Part shown: in pieces, positions 46,229 through 54,874 of the stretch
Layout: each line of letters starts with the position of its first letter
Position numbering within the stretch: position 1 is the first letter of the stretch
From: an uncultured Roseicyclus sp.
GTDB taxonomy: Bacteria; Pseudomonadota; Alphaproteobacteria; Rhodobacterales; Rhodobacteraceae
Reading direction: 5' to 3'
Assembly (NCBI GenBank): GCA_947491935.1
Contig: CANLLF010000003.1
Location: 516,397 to 580,396, forward strand
DNA length: 64,000 nt
Made by a program: the position numbers and the translations under genes
Notes under the pieces: model-generated
What the model was told of the DNA's origin: nothing
The model's input: only the letters and a program-made list of their open reading frames with translations
Database searches by the model: none

Positions 46229-47770
46229 CTACTTGCTGAAGTCGAGCCGGAAGGTCGCGCCCTCTTCACCCTTTTCGAGCCTGATGGCGCCACCGGTCTG
46301 AGACAGGATCGATTGGACGATGCTCAGGCCCATTCCCGTCCCGCCGGAACTGCGCCTGCTGGTGAAGAACGGCTCGAAGATCCGGTCGCGATTGCCGGGG
46401 CTGATGCCGGACCCGTCATCGGCAAGCGTGATCCAGATACCATCCTCTGTCTTTCCGGCCCGGACCTGGACGGTCGTGGCACCATGGGCCTCGGAGTTCT
46501 CCAGAAGGTGCTTCAGAACAATCGACATCGCCTCGGCAGAAAGCGGTATCCTGATATCCGGCGATAGAAGGCGGACCTTGAGGCCGGGATGGGCGGCGTC
46601 GGCGGCCGAGATCACATCTGTCAGGGACGACGCCCCGCCCGCCGCCCTCTGCCCGACGGAGCTGTATTCCCGCATCCGATCGAGCAGTTCCTCCATCCGG
46701 GTGCTGTCGCGGTCGATATTATCCAGGAAACGCTCACGCTGGTCCGACGGCATGTCGGTATCCCGCAACAGTTCCGCCGCACCCTTTATGGAGGTCAGCG
46801 GTGATTTCATCTCGTGGCTTACATGGGCCGTATAGGTTTTGAGGTTCGATTGCTGCTGTTGCAGACGGTTGGCCATCGCCTCGAAGCTCTGGGCCAGCGA
46901 TTCAATCTCTCGCGTGCCGAAATGATCCGCTGCAACTTCATGGCCGTTGGGCCCGCCCAAACTGTCGGTGCGCCGGATCAGCGCGTGGATGGGGCGCGAG
47001 ATGAAGCGCCAGAACACGAACCCGATCAATCCAGTTGAGATCAGCACGAACAGCGTGGCACTCGCGAGGTTGGCCCGCTCGCTATAGAGGAACCGGAAAA
47101 TGTGGTTCGGCGTCCGGCTGATATAGACGACGCCGATGATGTCGTCGCCGACCATCGCGGGCATCGCCACAAAGATCCGCACGCGGGTGCCCCGGCTCAG
47201 CCCGTAGATCAGCGGCTCAGGCGCGTCGCGGATACGGGTGCGGGGCACGGACACGGTATCGCCATTAAGCGCCAGCGCGACCTCCTCGATATGGCCCAGA
47301 TACACGCCCTCCTCCGCGCTGCCCGCGATGACAGTGCCGAACCGGTCGAGGATCCGGTAGCCCGCCAGTGATTGCTCCTGCGCCGACAGCGCGATGCGGG
47401 ACAGCAGGGGTGCTATCTCAGCATACGGCGCGCCGATGGCTTCCGTGGCAGGCCGTGCGTCGGGGCGTGGTGGCAGGACCGCATTCGGGTTCATCGTGAC
47501 CGTCGGGAAAAGCGGCGAGAAGGCCCGTTCGCCCTCCGGCATCGGCTGCCCGGGCGGCAGGCCCGTCGCGTCGCGGTACAGGTGCTCGTAAGTCGCCGAC
47601 AGGACGGCCGCCTGCATCAACAGGCTGTCCTCGGTCTGCTGCACCAGCTGGTTTGCGTAGAAGCGAAACAAAAGCAGGCCCGCAATCGGCAGGCACAGGA
47701 CCAGCCCGAGGACCACCAGGATCACGGCCCACAGGCCCGGGCGCCATTTGCGCCTTACGTCGCCTGGCAT
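46229..47770 (-). CDS. Sensor histidine kinase (CreC-like)
   Basis: A 513-residue membrane kinase. Two transmembrane helices (about residues 13-36 and 235-257) flank a periplasmic sensor of nearly 200 residues, followed by HAMP-like linker, the H-box TAHVSHEMKSPLTS and the ATPase motifs LLENSEAHGA, DDGSGI and GGTGMGLSIVQSI. The layout resembles CreC. Its start overlaps the response-regulator stop by 16 bp. The signal is unknown. Confidence 0.88.
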   Translation of the reverse strand: MPGDVRRKWRPGLWAVILVVLGLVLCLPIAGLLLFRFYANQLVQQTEDSLLMQAAVLSATYEHLYRDATGLPPGQPMPEGERAFSPLFPTVTMNPNAVLPPRPDARPATEAIGAPYAEIAPLLSRIALSAQEQSLAGYRILDRFGTVIAGSAEEGVYLGHIEEVALALNGDTVSVPRTRIRDAPEPLIYGLSRGTRVRIFVAMPAMVGDDIIGVVYISRTPNHIFRFLYSERANLASATLFVLISTGLIGFVFWRFISRPIHALIRRTDSLGGPNGHEVAADHFGTREIESLAQSFEAMANRLQQQQSNLKTYTAHVSHEMKSPLTSIKGAAELLRDTDMPSDQRERFLDNIDRDSTRMEELLDRMREYSSVGQRAAGGASSLTDVISAADAAHPGLKVRLLSPDIRIPLSAEAMSIVLKHLLENSEAHGATTVQVRAGKTEDGIWITLADDGSGISPGNRDRIFEPFFTSRRSSGGTGMGLSIVQSILSQTGGAIRLEKGEEGATFRLDFSK

Positions 47771-48447
47771 GAACCCATCCGCAATCCAACGCCGTGGACG
47801 GTGACAATCCCATGCTCACAACCGACGTCGGCCAGCTTCCGGCGGATATTGCGGATGTGGCTGTCGATCGTGCGGTCGGACACGTGGATATTGTGGCCAT
47901 AGATCGCATCGGTCAGATCTCGGCGCGACACGACGTGATCCGGGCGCCGCATCAATGCCTGCAGGAGGGCGAATTCGGAGCTGGTGAGCGCCACGCCCTT
48001 GCCCGCGAAGCTGCACAGGTGCCGGTCGGGGTTGAGGCTCAGCGCGCCGTGGTGCAGCTCATCGGCCGCGTCCGCCGCCACCGGCTTGGCGCGTTTCAGG
48101 ATCGCCTTGATCCGGGCCACCAGTTCGCGCGGGCTGAACGGTTTGGTCACATAATCGTCGCCACCAATCTCTATACCCAGGATCCGGTCGATCTCATCAC
48201 CCCGCGCGGTCAGGAACAGGATCGGCACGTCCGAGCTTTTGCGCAGTTCCTTGCACACATCCAGCCCGTCCATCTCCGGCAGCCCGATATCAAGCACGAT
48301 CAGGTCGACGTCATGCGCCTCGGCATGGCGAAGCGCGCTGAGCCCATCCGCCGCGAACGACGTGTGATACCCGGCCGCTTCCACGGCGAAGCCAATGACA
48401 TCCCGGATATTCGGATCGTCATCCACGATGAGAAGTTTGGCAGCCAT
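47755..48447 (-). CDS. OmpR-type response regulator (CreB-like)
   Basis: A 230-residue response regulator with a receiver domain (DDD near residue 10, phospho-acceptor Asp in LIVLDIGLPEMDG, switch Lys in KPFS) and an OmpR winged helix (LTSSEFALLQALMRRPDHV; SDRTIDSHIRNIRRKL). The ATG at 48447 starts the fold at AAKLLIVDDD. It lies between a DUF4173 membrane-protein gene (8 bp upstream) and its kinase, which it overlaps, so all three are probably one operon. Confidence 0.92.
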   Translation of the reverse strand: MAAKLLIVDDDPNIRDVIGFAVEAAGYHTSFAADGLSALRHAEAHDVDLIVLDIGLPEMDGLDVCKELRKSSDVPILFLTARGDEIDRILGIEIGGDDYVTKPFSPRELVARIKAILKRAKPVAADAADELHHGALSLNPDRHLCSFAGKGVALTSSEFALLQALMRRPDHVVSRRDLTDAIYGHNIHVSDRTIDSHIRNIRRKLADVGCEHGIVTVHGVGLRMGSCQAT

Positions 48448-48455
48448 GTCGATCC

Positions 48456-49994
48456 TTACAAGTCGTGATGAGCGGCAAGATAAAGCCCCAGGCGCCAGCG
48501 GCGAAAGCCCCATTCCTGCCAGGTCTCGATCGGATCGTAACGGATGGCGGGCCGCCCGCCCCGCCCGCAAACCGTATCGTCGGTCACTTGACCCACCTCC
48601 ATCATCGCCGGGATCGCCTGTTCCCCCAAAGCGCAGAGATAAGCGAGGTCCAACCGGTCGAGCGGGCGTTCGGCATTCAGGTTATGCTCCACGATGATAT
48701 GGGTGAAGTTGACGAAACAGCAGAGATAGAGCGTGACAATGCCGATCATCGTGTTTGATCGAACCAGCCATCCAAGGCTCCGCTTTTGGACGATATGCAC
48801 GATGATCAGGATCAAACCGATCAGGACCAGACCCATCCAGATGAACGCCGTGATCCGCAAGTAAGTAAGGGAATACGCCTGCACATAAAGGTTCAGCCGG
48901 AAGGCCGCCGTCAGCACCAGAAACAGGGTCTGGCCAAGCCAGGCGTAGACCATCCAGCGCAACGTGGAATTGTCGGCGATCATGCGGTGCGTGCCCACCG
49001 CGAAAAGCCCCGCCAGAAGCGCGGTCACCAGCAACGGATAAGCGCCGCGATGGGCGTATTGCGCGTAGGTGATGCCGTCCGGCAGCGCCATGCCGCCCGT
49101 CAAAATACCGATGTCGCTCAGGGTCTGGGCCAGAAACATCACGTTGAAGAGGACCAGCGACAGCGTGACGGAATGCGGGTTGATGTAGCGCTCAAACGGC
49201 GCCGGGCGGGTCTGGCGGGTGACCCATGTCGGGGATCGATCCGCCCCGCGCTGCAGGGCCCGCACGTTCAGGTACGGCCAGATGAAACACGCAACCGCGA
49301 TCCAAAAGAGGAACCGCCCGATCTGGTCCGGGGACAACCAGTCAAACCTCGTCACCTGATCCAGCGCGCGCGCAAGGATCGGGTTGGCATAGGCAAAGAG
49401 GCTCAGAAAGATAAGCCCGACCAAGAGGGGCAGAAGCAGCGCGCGCAACAGGTCCTTGCGCGCCGTGCCGGAGTTGTTTTCCGCGAGTTCGGAGGCCGCC
49501 CATCGTGGCAGCAGCGTAGCACCGATGGTAGAGGCCCGAGAAATTAGCACAACGCCCTGCCACGCCCCGGCCAGCCGCCCATGGGCCACCCATATGGCCA
49601 GCACGACAACCCCACCAATGCTGAACCCGGCAGAGATCACGCTGAGATGCTCGATAACCGGAAGATTGCAGATAGCGATAAAGATGAATGCCAGAGTCCA
49701 CTCCCGCCGCGTCGTGCCGCCCGGCTTCTGCGTTAGTATTGCAACCGAGAGGGCAAGACAGAAGACAGCGAGGGAGAGGCCGACATCCTGGTTCCAGAAG
49801 CTTGCATCCGCCACGACGATGAGCAGAACCACCGCGATCAGCGCGTCGGGTCGCCCCCGAAACCGCACGGCAAGGGGCAAATCGCCGGACTGCCCGCCTG
49901 GTCCATCGTGATCCTGGGTGGCGGTATCGGTCAGCCACCATCCATCGTTGCGCAAGCGGTCGGGTAGACCGCGAATGATCACCTGCCCCGTCAT
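48456..49994 (-). CDS. DUF4173-like polytopic membrane protein
   Basis: A 512-residue inner-membrane protein with about ten hydrophobic segments and the DUF4173-type stretch GITYAQYAHRGAYPLLVTAL near its middle; the C-terminal 90 residues are soluble. Function unknown. The ATG at 49994 is preferred because GGAGA precedes it; an ATG seven codons upstream has no Shine-Dalgarno. It is the first gene of an operon with a CreB/CreC-like two-component pair, an arrangement reminiscent of E. coli creABCD, in which CreD is likewise a membrane protein. Confidence 0.65.
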   Translation of the reverse strand: MTGQVIIRGLPDRLRNDGWWLTDTATQDHDGPGGQSGDLPLAVRFRGRPDALIAVVLLIVVADASFWNQDVGLSLAVFCLALSVAILTQKPGGTTRREWTLAFIFIAICNLPVIEHLSVISAGFSIGGVVVLAIWVAHGRLAGAWQGVVLISRASTIGATLLPRWAASELAENNSGTARKDLLRALLLPLLVGLIFLSLFAYANPILARALDQVTRFDWLSPDQIGRFLFWIAVACFIWPYLNVRALQRGADRSPTWVTRQTRPAPFERYINPHSVTLSLVLFNVMFLAQTLSDIGILTGGMALPDGITYAQYAHRGAYPLLVTALLAGLFAVGTHRMIADNSTLRWMVYAWLGQTLFLVLTAAFRLNLYVQAYSLTYLRITAFIWMGLVLIGLILIIVHIVQKRSLGWLVRSNTMIGIVTLYLCCFVNFTHIIVEHNLNAERPLDRLDLAYLCALGEQAIPAMMEVGQVTDDTVCGRGGRPAIRYDPIETWQEWGFRRWRLGLYLAAHHDL

Positions 49995-50136
49995 AATCGT
50001 CTCCAGTCTCTTCAAGTCAATCTGGAGGCAACATCGCAGAGACCCCTGCGCGGTATGGGCGGGACACTTGCAGCGAACGGGGTGTTTTTGTGCAGGATCG
50101 GTGCAGATCGAACCGGCGCATCACCGGGATCTGGGC

Positions 50137-50166
50137 GGCCCCGACGCGACGGATCGCGTCGGGGCC
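50137..50166 (-). terminator. Hairpin after the alanine/glycine symporter gene
   Basis: A perfect 13-base stem, GGCCCCGACGCGA with TCGCGTCGGGGCC, has a four-base loop and lies six bases past the symporter stop. No T-run follows on the minus strand, so it may stabilise the 3' end as much as terminate. Confidence 0.55.
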
Positions 50167-50172
50167 CGTTTA

Positions 50173-51726
50173 TCAATGCGCGAACTTGCGGATCTCACCA
50201 CTCTGCAGGCGCGACGCGTAGGAGAACAACTCAACCTTCACCAGCTTCATCAGGAAGTAGAGGCAGAAGATGTTCACCACGGCCATGGCGAATATCGCGG
50301 CATCGGAGAAGTCGATGACCGGGCCAAGGCTCGCCGCGGCGCCGATCACGATGAAGACGCAGAAGATGATCTTGAACGTCAGCTCCGAGCCCTTGCCCTC
50401 ACCGAAGAGGTACGTCCACGCCTTCAGGCCGTAGTAGGACCAGGAAATCATGGTCGAAAAGGCAAAGAGTACGACCGCGAGCGCCAGCACATAGGGGAAC
50501 CAACTGATGCTTGACCCGAACGCAGCGGAGGTGAGCGCAACGCCCGAATTCCCGTCAACCGTCGAGATCGCATTGCCCGCCTCGTTGAGGACGTAGTTGC
50601 CCGTCTCCGGATCGATGATGAGCTGTTGCGAGATCACAATGACCAATGCGGTCATGGTGCAGATCACAACCGTGTCGATCAGCGGCTCCAGCAAGGACAC
50701 GAAGCCTTCGGTGATCGGCTCCTTGGTCTTGACCGCGGAATGCGCAATCGCCGCCGAACCCACGCCCGCCTCGTTGGAGAACGCCGCCCGCTTGAAGCCC
50801 TGGATCAGCGCACCGACAAAGCCGCCCGCCACGCCAAGCCCGGTAAAGGCGCCCGCGAAGATCTGGCCAAAAGCCCACCCGATCATGTCGTAGTTCACGA
50901 CCAGGATGATCAGGGCCGCACCGACATAGAGGATGCCCATGAACGGCACGACCTTTTCGGTCACGTTTGCGATGGATTTGATTCCGCCAACGATCACCGC
51001 GAAGACCACACCGGCAAAAACGATGCCCGTGATCCAGCCCGGATAATCGCCGACGATGCCGGAAATCTGGGCGTGGGCCTGATTGGCCTGGAACATGTTG
51101 CCGCCGCCAAGCGCGCCAAGGATACAGAAGACCGAGAACAGGATCGCAAGGAACCCGCCGCCCGGAATACCCAATTCCTTGAAGCCTTTGGAGATGTAGT
51201 ACATCGGGCCGCCCGAAACGGTGCCGTCAGGATACTCGTTGCGGTACTTCACACCCAGAGTGCATTCGGTGAATTTCGACGCCATCCCCAGAAGACCCGC
51301 AAGGATCATCCAGAACGTGGCCCCGGGTCCGCCGATGCCCACGGCAACAGCCACACCGGCGATGTTGCCAAGGCCGACGGTGCCCGACAGTGCCGTGGCC
51401 AGCGCCTGGAAGTGGCTGACCTCACCGGCATCGTCGGGGTCGGAGTAATCCCCCTTCACCAGTTGGATCGCGTGTTTGAAGTAGCGGAACTGCACGAAGC
51501 CGAAATAGATCGTGAAGATCGTCGCCGCGACCACCAGCCACATCACGATCCATGGGAATTCCGTACCCGGGAACGGCGCGAAGATCGCGCTGACGAAGGG
51601 GCCGGTCACGTTGGCGAACACCTCGTTCACGCGCTCGTCGATGCCGGGCGCGTCCTGCGCGGCAAGGGGGCTGGCCATCAAGGCGGTCGTCGCCGCCAGC
51701 AGCCCGGTTTTTGCGATGTTTTTCAT
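50173..51726 (-). CDS. Alanine/glycine:cation symporter (AGCS family)
   Basis: A 517-residue sodium-coupled amino-acid importer of the AGCS family. The signature [19 protein letters not shown] near residue 115 and [15 protein letters not shown] are typical, with about eleven transmembrane helices. The first 25 residues ([18 protein letters not shown]) look like a cleavable signal peptide ahead of the first helix, as in several relatives from this order. It follows the universal stress protein gene by 10 bp, and an Lrp-type regulator is divergent, so control by amino acids is likely. Confidence 0.9.
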   Translation of the reverse strand: MKNIAKTGLLAATTALMASPLAAQDAPGIDERVNEVFANVTGPFVSAIFAPFPGTEFPWIVMWLVVAATIFTIYFGFVQFRYFKHAIQLVKGDYSDPDDAGEVSHFQALATALSGTVGLGNIAGVAVAVGIGGPGATFWMILAGLLGMASKFTECTLGVKYRNEYPDGTVSGGPMYYISKGFKELGIPGGGFLAILFSVFCILGALGGGNMFQANQAHAQISGIVGDYPGWITGIVFAGVVFAVIVGGIKSIANVTEKVVPFMGILYVGAALIILVVNYDMIGWAFGQIFAGAFTGLGVAGGFVGALIQGFKRAAFSNEAGVGSAAIAHSAVKTKEPITEGFVSLLEPLIDTVVICTMTALVIVISQQLIIDPETGNYVLNEAGNAISTVDGNSGVALTSAAFGSSISWFPYVLALAVVLFAFSTMISWSYYGLKAWTYLFGEGKGSELTFKIIFCVFIVIGAAASLGPVIDFSDAAIFAMAVVNIFCLYFLMKLVKVELFSYASRLQSGEIRKFAH

Positions 51727-51736
51727 GTTTTATCCC

Positions 51737-52174
51737 CTATCCAACGACTGTGACAGGCACGTCCGCGTGCATGACGAGGTTCTGGGTGGAACTGCCGAAA
51801 ATGCGCTTGGCAAACCCGTCCGACGAGGCCCGCCCGACGATGATCTGGGTGCCACCGTTTTCGACAGCCAACCGGTTCAGCGTTTCGGCGACATCGCCGT
51901 GCCGCACCAGCCCGGTGGCGTTGAACCCGGCATCGCGCAGGGCCTGCACCGCCGGGTCGACGATCCGCGTGGTGGCCAACGCGATCTCCTCCTCGCGTCG
52001 CTTGTGGCGTTGTTCGTTCTCTTCAGCGGTCTGGAATGTGAATGGGGACCATTCGATCACGTAGATTGCGAGCAATTCGCAGGCATCGAGCTTCGATGCG
52101 AGGTCCTTTGCAAAAGCAAGCGCACGTTCACCAGTGTCCGTCCCGTCCAGTCCAATGACAATCTTTGCTGTCAT
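51737..52174 (-). CDS. Universal stress protein (UspA family)
   Basis: A 145-residue single-domain Usp. The first strand is KIVIGLDGTDTGERAL and the ATP-binding signature G-2x-G-9x-GS is visible in VGRASSDGFAKRIFGSST, so it likely belongs to the nucleotide-binding class. The ATG at 52174 fits the fold; the longer reading upstream does not. It is the first gene of a unit with the amino-acid symporter and probably serves it as a regulator or energy-linked accessory, an inference from position. Confidence 0.9.
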   Translation of the reverse strand: MTAKIVIGLDGTDTGERALAFAKDLASKLDACELLAIYVIEWSPFTFQTAEENEQRHKRREEEIALATTRIVDPAVQALRDAGFNATGLVRHGDVAETLNRLAVENGGTQIIVGRASSDGFAKRIFGSSTQNLVMHADVPVTVVG

Positions 52175-52281
52175 CTTGTCCTCCGTGGTTGGTGTTTTCT
52201 TGCAGTTCGGAGGGTGTGGCCCCCCGCCGTGAGGGAGCCGGAGAGAAGGTCTTGATTCCCAGAGATCCCATCCCAAGTATC

Positions 52282-52294
52282 AGTGATTATCACT
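52282..52294. promoter_or_regulatory. Palindrome in the usp/Lrp divergent promoter region
   Basis: AGTGAT-T-ATCACT is a perfect 13-bp palindrome, with a further half-site ATTATCACT near 52360. It lies between the divergent usp-symporter unit and the Lrp-type gene and is a candidate operator for that regulator. Confidence 0.4.
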
Positions 52295-52369
52295 AGCCAA
52301 TGGGCATTTTCTTGGGCTTATGGCAGGCAATATTCGTGTATTATAGGAAAATCATGGGAATTATCACTC

Positions 52370-52816
52370 TTGAGTAGAGAATTAGACAAGATCGATAAAC
52401 GCATTCTGGAAGAGCTGGAAACCGACGGCAGGCTGTCGATCGTGGAGCTTGCCGCGCGCGTGAACCTGACCAACACGCCGTGCTCCGAACGGGTCCGGCG
52501 GCTGGAGCGCTCGGGCTATATCAGCGGCTATCGCGCCACCTTGAATATGGAGAAGCTGGGGCTGGGGCATCTGACGATTGTTCAGGTTTCGCTGGCCGCT
52601 ACAGCGGGGGACAATTCGCTTGATGCCTTCAACGCGGCCGTGCGCAAGGTCCCTGAAGTGGAAAGCTGCCTGATGGTTGCGGGATCGTTTGACTACCTGC
52701 TGACGATCCGCACCCGCGACATCGCCCATTTCCGGCAGGTTTTGGGCAACACCATCAACGCGCTGCCCGGCATCCTGCAAACCAATTCCTTCGCGGTTAT
52801 GGAAACCGTGAAATAG
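52370..52816 (+). CDS. Lrp/AsnC-family transcriptional regulator
   Basis: A 148-residue Lrp-type regulator: N-terminal helix-turn-helix (LDKIDKRILEELETDGRLSI; NTPCSERVRRLERSGYI) and C-terminal RAM ligand domain (ESCLMVAGSFDYLLTIRT). The start is proposed at TTG 52370, which gives the normal family N-terminus and length; the frame is open back to a GTG at 52283 but that would place a perfect palindrome inside the gene. It is divergent from the usp-symporter unit and probably regulates it in response to alanine or a related amino acid. Confidence 0.86.
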   Translation: MSRELDKIDKRILEELETDGRLSIVELAARVNLTNTPCSERVRRLERSGYISGYRATLNMEKLGLGHLTIVQVSLAATAGDNSLDAFNAAVRKVPEVESCLMVAGSFDYLLTIRTRDIAHFRQVLGNTINALPGILQTNSFAVMETVK

Positions 52817-53023
52817 GTGGGTTCGTGTGCGTTTATCCGTCTTCTCGCCGCGCAATTTGGCAAGCGCCGCGTCCGTGTCAGCCCCAAGCGGGAAGACCCG
52901 CCCGGCGGGGCATGCACCTCACCCTGCCCGATACGAAATGATACGCGGACAATGCACAGGCCGCTGTCCGCATCTGCCTTCCCATGGCAGCGGGTTGCGC
53001 AATGGGTCGGCCGAAGCGCGGCG

Positions 53024-53554
53024 TCATTCGTCGCTGCGCCAATCCGACAGGGCCGGGTTGTCTGGCGAGACTGCCGGTTCCTCCCGGTTGCGTCGTCGGA
53101 ACATGCCACCGAGCCGGTCGCGCAGGCGCGGACGTGCGGCCCCACCCTGCCCGGGTCTCGGCGCGCGATTATAATGCAATTCCCGCGCCCCGAAATAGAA
53201 GCTGACAATCGCCCCCAACAGCCACCAGAGCGGCTCCGGCACCTCCTGCAGCCCGACCATCCGGTCCGAAAACGCCACCGGATCGGCCATCGCGTAGACG
53301 AACAGGCCCAATGTGCCGAGCGCCAGCATCGGGCGCGGCAGTCGGTTGAGCCCGTTGATCAGCCGGTCAAACCAGCCGGAGCCGGAATACTGAAACTCCG
53401 CGGCCGCCGTCTCCAACGTTGCCTGATGGATGTCCGCCGCCAACTCCATTGCGCGGGTGGCATTGGGCACAAAGACTTCCGACAATCCTTCCGCCGCATC
53501 GCCAAGCGCTTCGACGGAGCCGGACCCGCCTAGGGCGCGATCAATCAATCCCAT
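53024..53554 (-). CDS. GTA-type holin (3TM holin family)
   Basis: A 176-residue holin of the family described for gene-transfer-agent release. The start MGLIDRALGG, the segment FVPNATRAMEL, then GWFDRLINGLNRLPRPMLAL and the hydrophobic stretch EPLWWLLGAIVSFYFGARELH are as in Rhodobacter GTA holins. The C-terminal 40 residues are basic and proline-rich. It overlaps the endolysin gene by 10 bp, so the two form a lysis cassette that would open the cell to release GTA particles. The ATG at 53554 has an AAAGGA Shine-Dalgarno. Confidence 0.88.
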   Translation of the reverse strand: MGLIDRALGGSGSVEALGDAAEGLSEVFVPNATRAMELAADIHQATLETAAAEFQYSGSGWFDRLINGLNRLPRPMLALGTLGLFVYAMADPVAFSDRMVGLQEVPEPLWWLLGAIVSFYFGARELHYNRAPRPGQGGAARPRLRDRLGGMFRRRNREEPAVSPDNPALSDWRSDE

Positions 53555-54156
53555 CGGGCCGTCCTTTCGCGATGCTGCGCGTCCGTCAGGTGGTATCGCG
53601 CCGAGATGAACTCTTCGGCCCGGATGATCCATCCGCCCTTTCCGCCATTGCGGCGCCGCGCATATTTCCGGCTCGCCGGCCGCCGGTCGGCAATGCGGTA
53701 ATAATAATTGCGCCGCGCAATCCCATAGGCATCCACCAGATGATCGGGTGCCTGGGCCAGGGCCGCATGGGCCGCCCGCGCTGTCTGGGGCCCGATCACG
53801 CCATCCACGGCAATATCCAGCCCCATATCCCGCAACAGACGCTGCAGGATCCGAACAGCGTTGGACCCCGCATTGACCTGCATATCGAAGACGCTGGCCT
53901 GCAACGGCTCCGGCAACAGATGAATGCGCGGCCCGGTGAAATAATGCTCCAGGAAAATGTCGGTCGCGATCTGCGGCGTGACGCGGCGCACATCGGCCAC
54001 ATCGACATCGCCATCCTCGTCCAGATCAAGGCCAAGGGCGCGCATTGTGTGGATCGTCACACCATGTTTGGTGGCCCCGCCCGGATCGTCCGGGTCGTTC
54101 ACAAACCCGCCCTCACGGGCCACGATATCTTCTGCAATAGATCGAACCGACTGCAT
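53545..54156 (-). CDS. GTA endolysin, holin-associated N-acetylmuramidase (GH108)
   Basis: A 203-residue muramidase of glycoside hydrolase family 108. The catalytic glutamate and family motif are seen in REGGFVNDPDDPGGATKHGVT (residues about 14-33), and the C-terminal peptidoglycan-binding part has DGVIGPQTARAAHAA and RRNYYYRIAD. There is no signal peptide, so it depends on the holin for access to the wall. GGAGG lies seven bases before the ATG. A CtrA-like site is 54 bp upstream. It corresponds to the endolysin partner of known Rhodobacterales GTA lysis pairs located outside the main GTA cluster. Confidence 0.9.
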   Translation of the reverse strand: MQSVRSIAEDIVAREGGFVNDPDDPGGATKHGVTIHTMRALGLDLDEDGDVDVADVRRVTPQIATDIFLEHYFTGPRIHLLPEPLQASVFDMQVNAGSNAVRILQRLLRDMGLDIAVDGVIGPQTARAAHAALAQAPDHLVDAYGIARRNYYYRIADRRPASRKYARRRNGGKGGWIIRAEEFISARYHLTDAQHRERTARWD

Positions 54157-54209
54157 GGTTCGCCCTCCATGCTCATTGGTTTCGACACCCTGAATCCACC
54201 ATGGCAGGG

Positions 54210-54224
54210 TTAAGAAACCCCTAA
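54210..54224. promoter_or_regulatory. CtrA-like site (TTAA-N7-CTAA)
   Basis: TTAA, seven bases, then CTAA matches the CtrA consensus TTAA-N7-TTAA at seven of eight positions, 54 bp upstream of the GTA endolysin start. CtrA is required for GTA lysis-gene expression in Rhodobacter. Confidence 0.5.
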
Positions 54225-54308
54225 CGCCGATGTTTCATCTTGGCCAAAAACTCCCGCCGGAGGCACCTGTCGTCACCCCAAGCGGGCCCAGTCACGGTTC
54301 ACGCGCCC

Positions 54309-54379
54309 GCGCAAAGCCGGGGGCCGAAGGCCGCCCTTTGCGCCACGCCCAAAGCGACGTGGGTGCCCAACGGGCATCC
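54309..54379. other. Two tandem hairpins between ccmE and the endolysin gene
   Basis: GCGCAAAG (54309-54316) pairs with CTTTGCGC (54336-54343), with an inner GGCC-GAA-GGCC; 17 bases later GGGTGCCC and GGGCATCC (54361-54379) form a second stem. Neither is followed by Ts. They may insulate ccmE from the lysis genes. Confidence 0.45.
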
Positions 54380-54418
54380 GCCCAAGCACGGGAGTGCCCC
54401 GTCAATGAATGGAAGAAC

Positions 54419-54865
54419 TCAGCTCTCGCCAGGATCGCGGTAGACGCCCTGATCCTGCAACGCCTCGATCACTTCCGCCGGCATATAGGTCTCATCATGG
54501 CGGGCAAGGATCTCGGTTGCCTCGAAGACGCCGTTCACGAGGCTCCCCGTGCCAACCATGCCTTCCCCCTCGCCGAAGAGATCCGGCAACACGCCGGTAT
54601 AGGTCACCGGGATGGAGGCCGCCCCATCGGTGACGGCGAAGGTGATCGTCTCGCCCTGCCCGCGCACAAGGCTGCCTTCCTCGACCAGCCCCCCGATCCG
54701 GAACACTTCCGTTGGTGGTGGTGGGTTGTCGACGATCTCGGCGGGCGGGCGGAAGAAATTGATGCCATCGCGCAGGGCATAGCCGATCAGGGCCGTCGAC
54801 AGGACAAGTGCCACTGTCGCCAGCATGATGATCTGGATCCGCCTCTGCTTCTTCAGCCCTCGCAT
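54419..54865 (-). CDS. ccmE: Cytochrome c maturation protein CcmE (heme chaperone)
   Basis: CcmE, 148 residues, a membrane-anchored periplasmic chaperone that binds heme covalently and passes it to the CcmF/H ligase. One transmembrane helix (about residues 12-30) is followed by the beta-barrel domain; the heme-attaching histidine and nearby tyrosine are in ILARHDETYMP. It starts 9 bp after argC. The usual next genes ccmF and ccmH are not on this side; instead the GTA lysis pair follows. Confidence 0.93.
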   Translation of the reverse strand: MRGLKKQRRIQIIMLATVALVLSTALIGYALRDGINFFRPPAEIVDNPPPPTEVFRIGGLVEEGSLVRGQGETITFAVTDGAASIPVTYTGVLPDLFGEGEGMVGTGSLVNGVFEATEILARHDETYMPAEVIEALQDQGVYRDPGES

Positions 54866-54874
54866 CGCCCCTCC

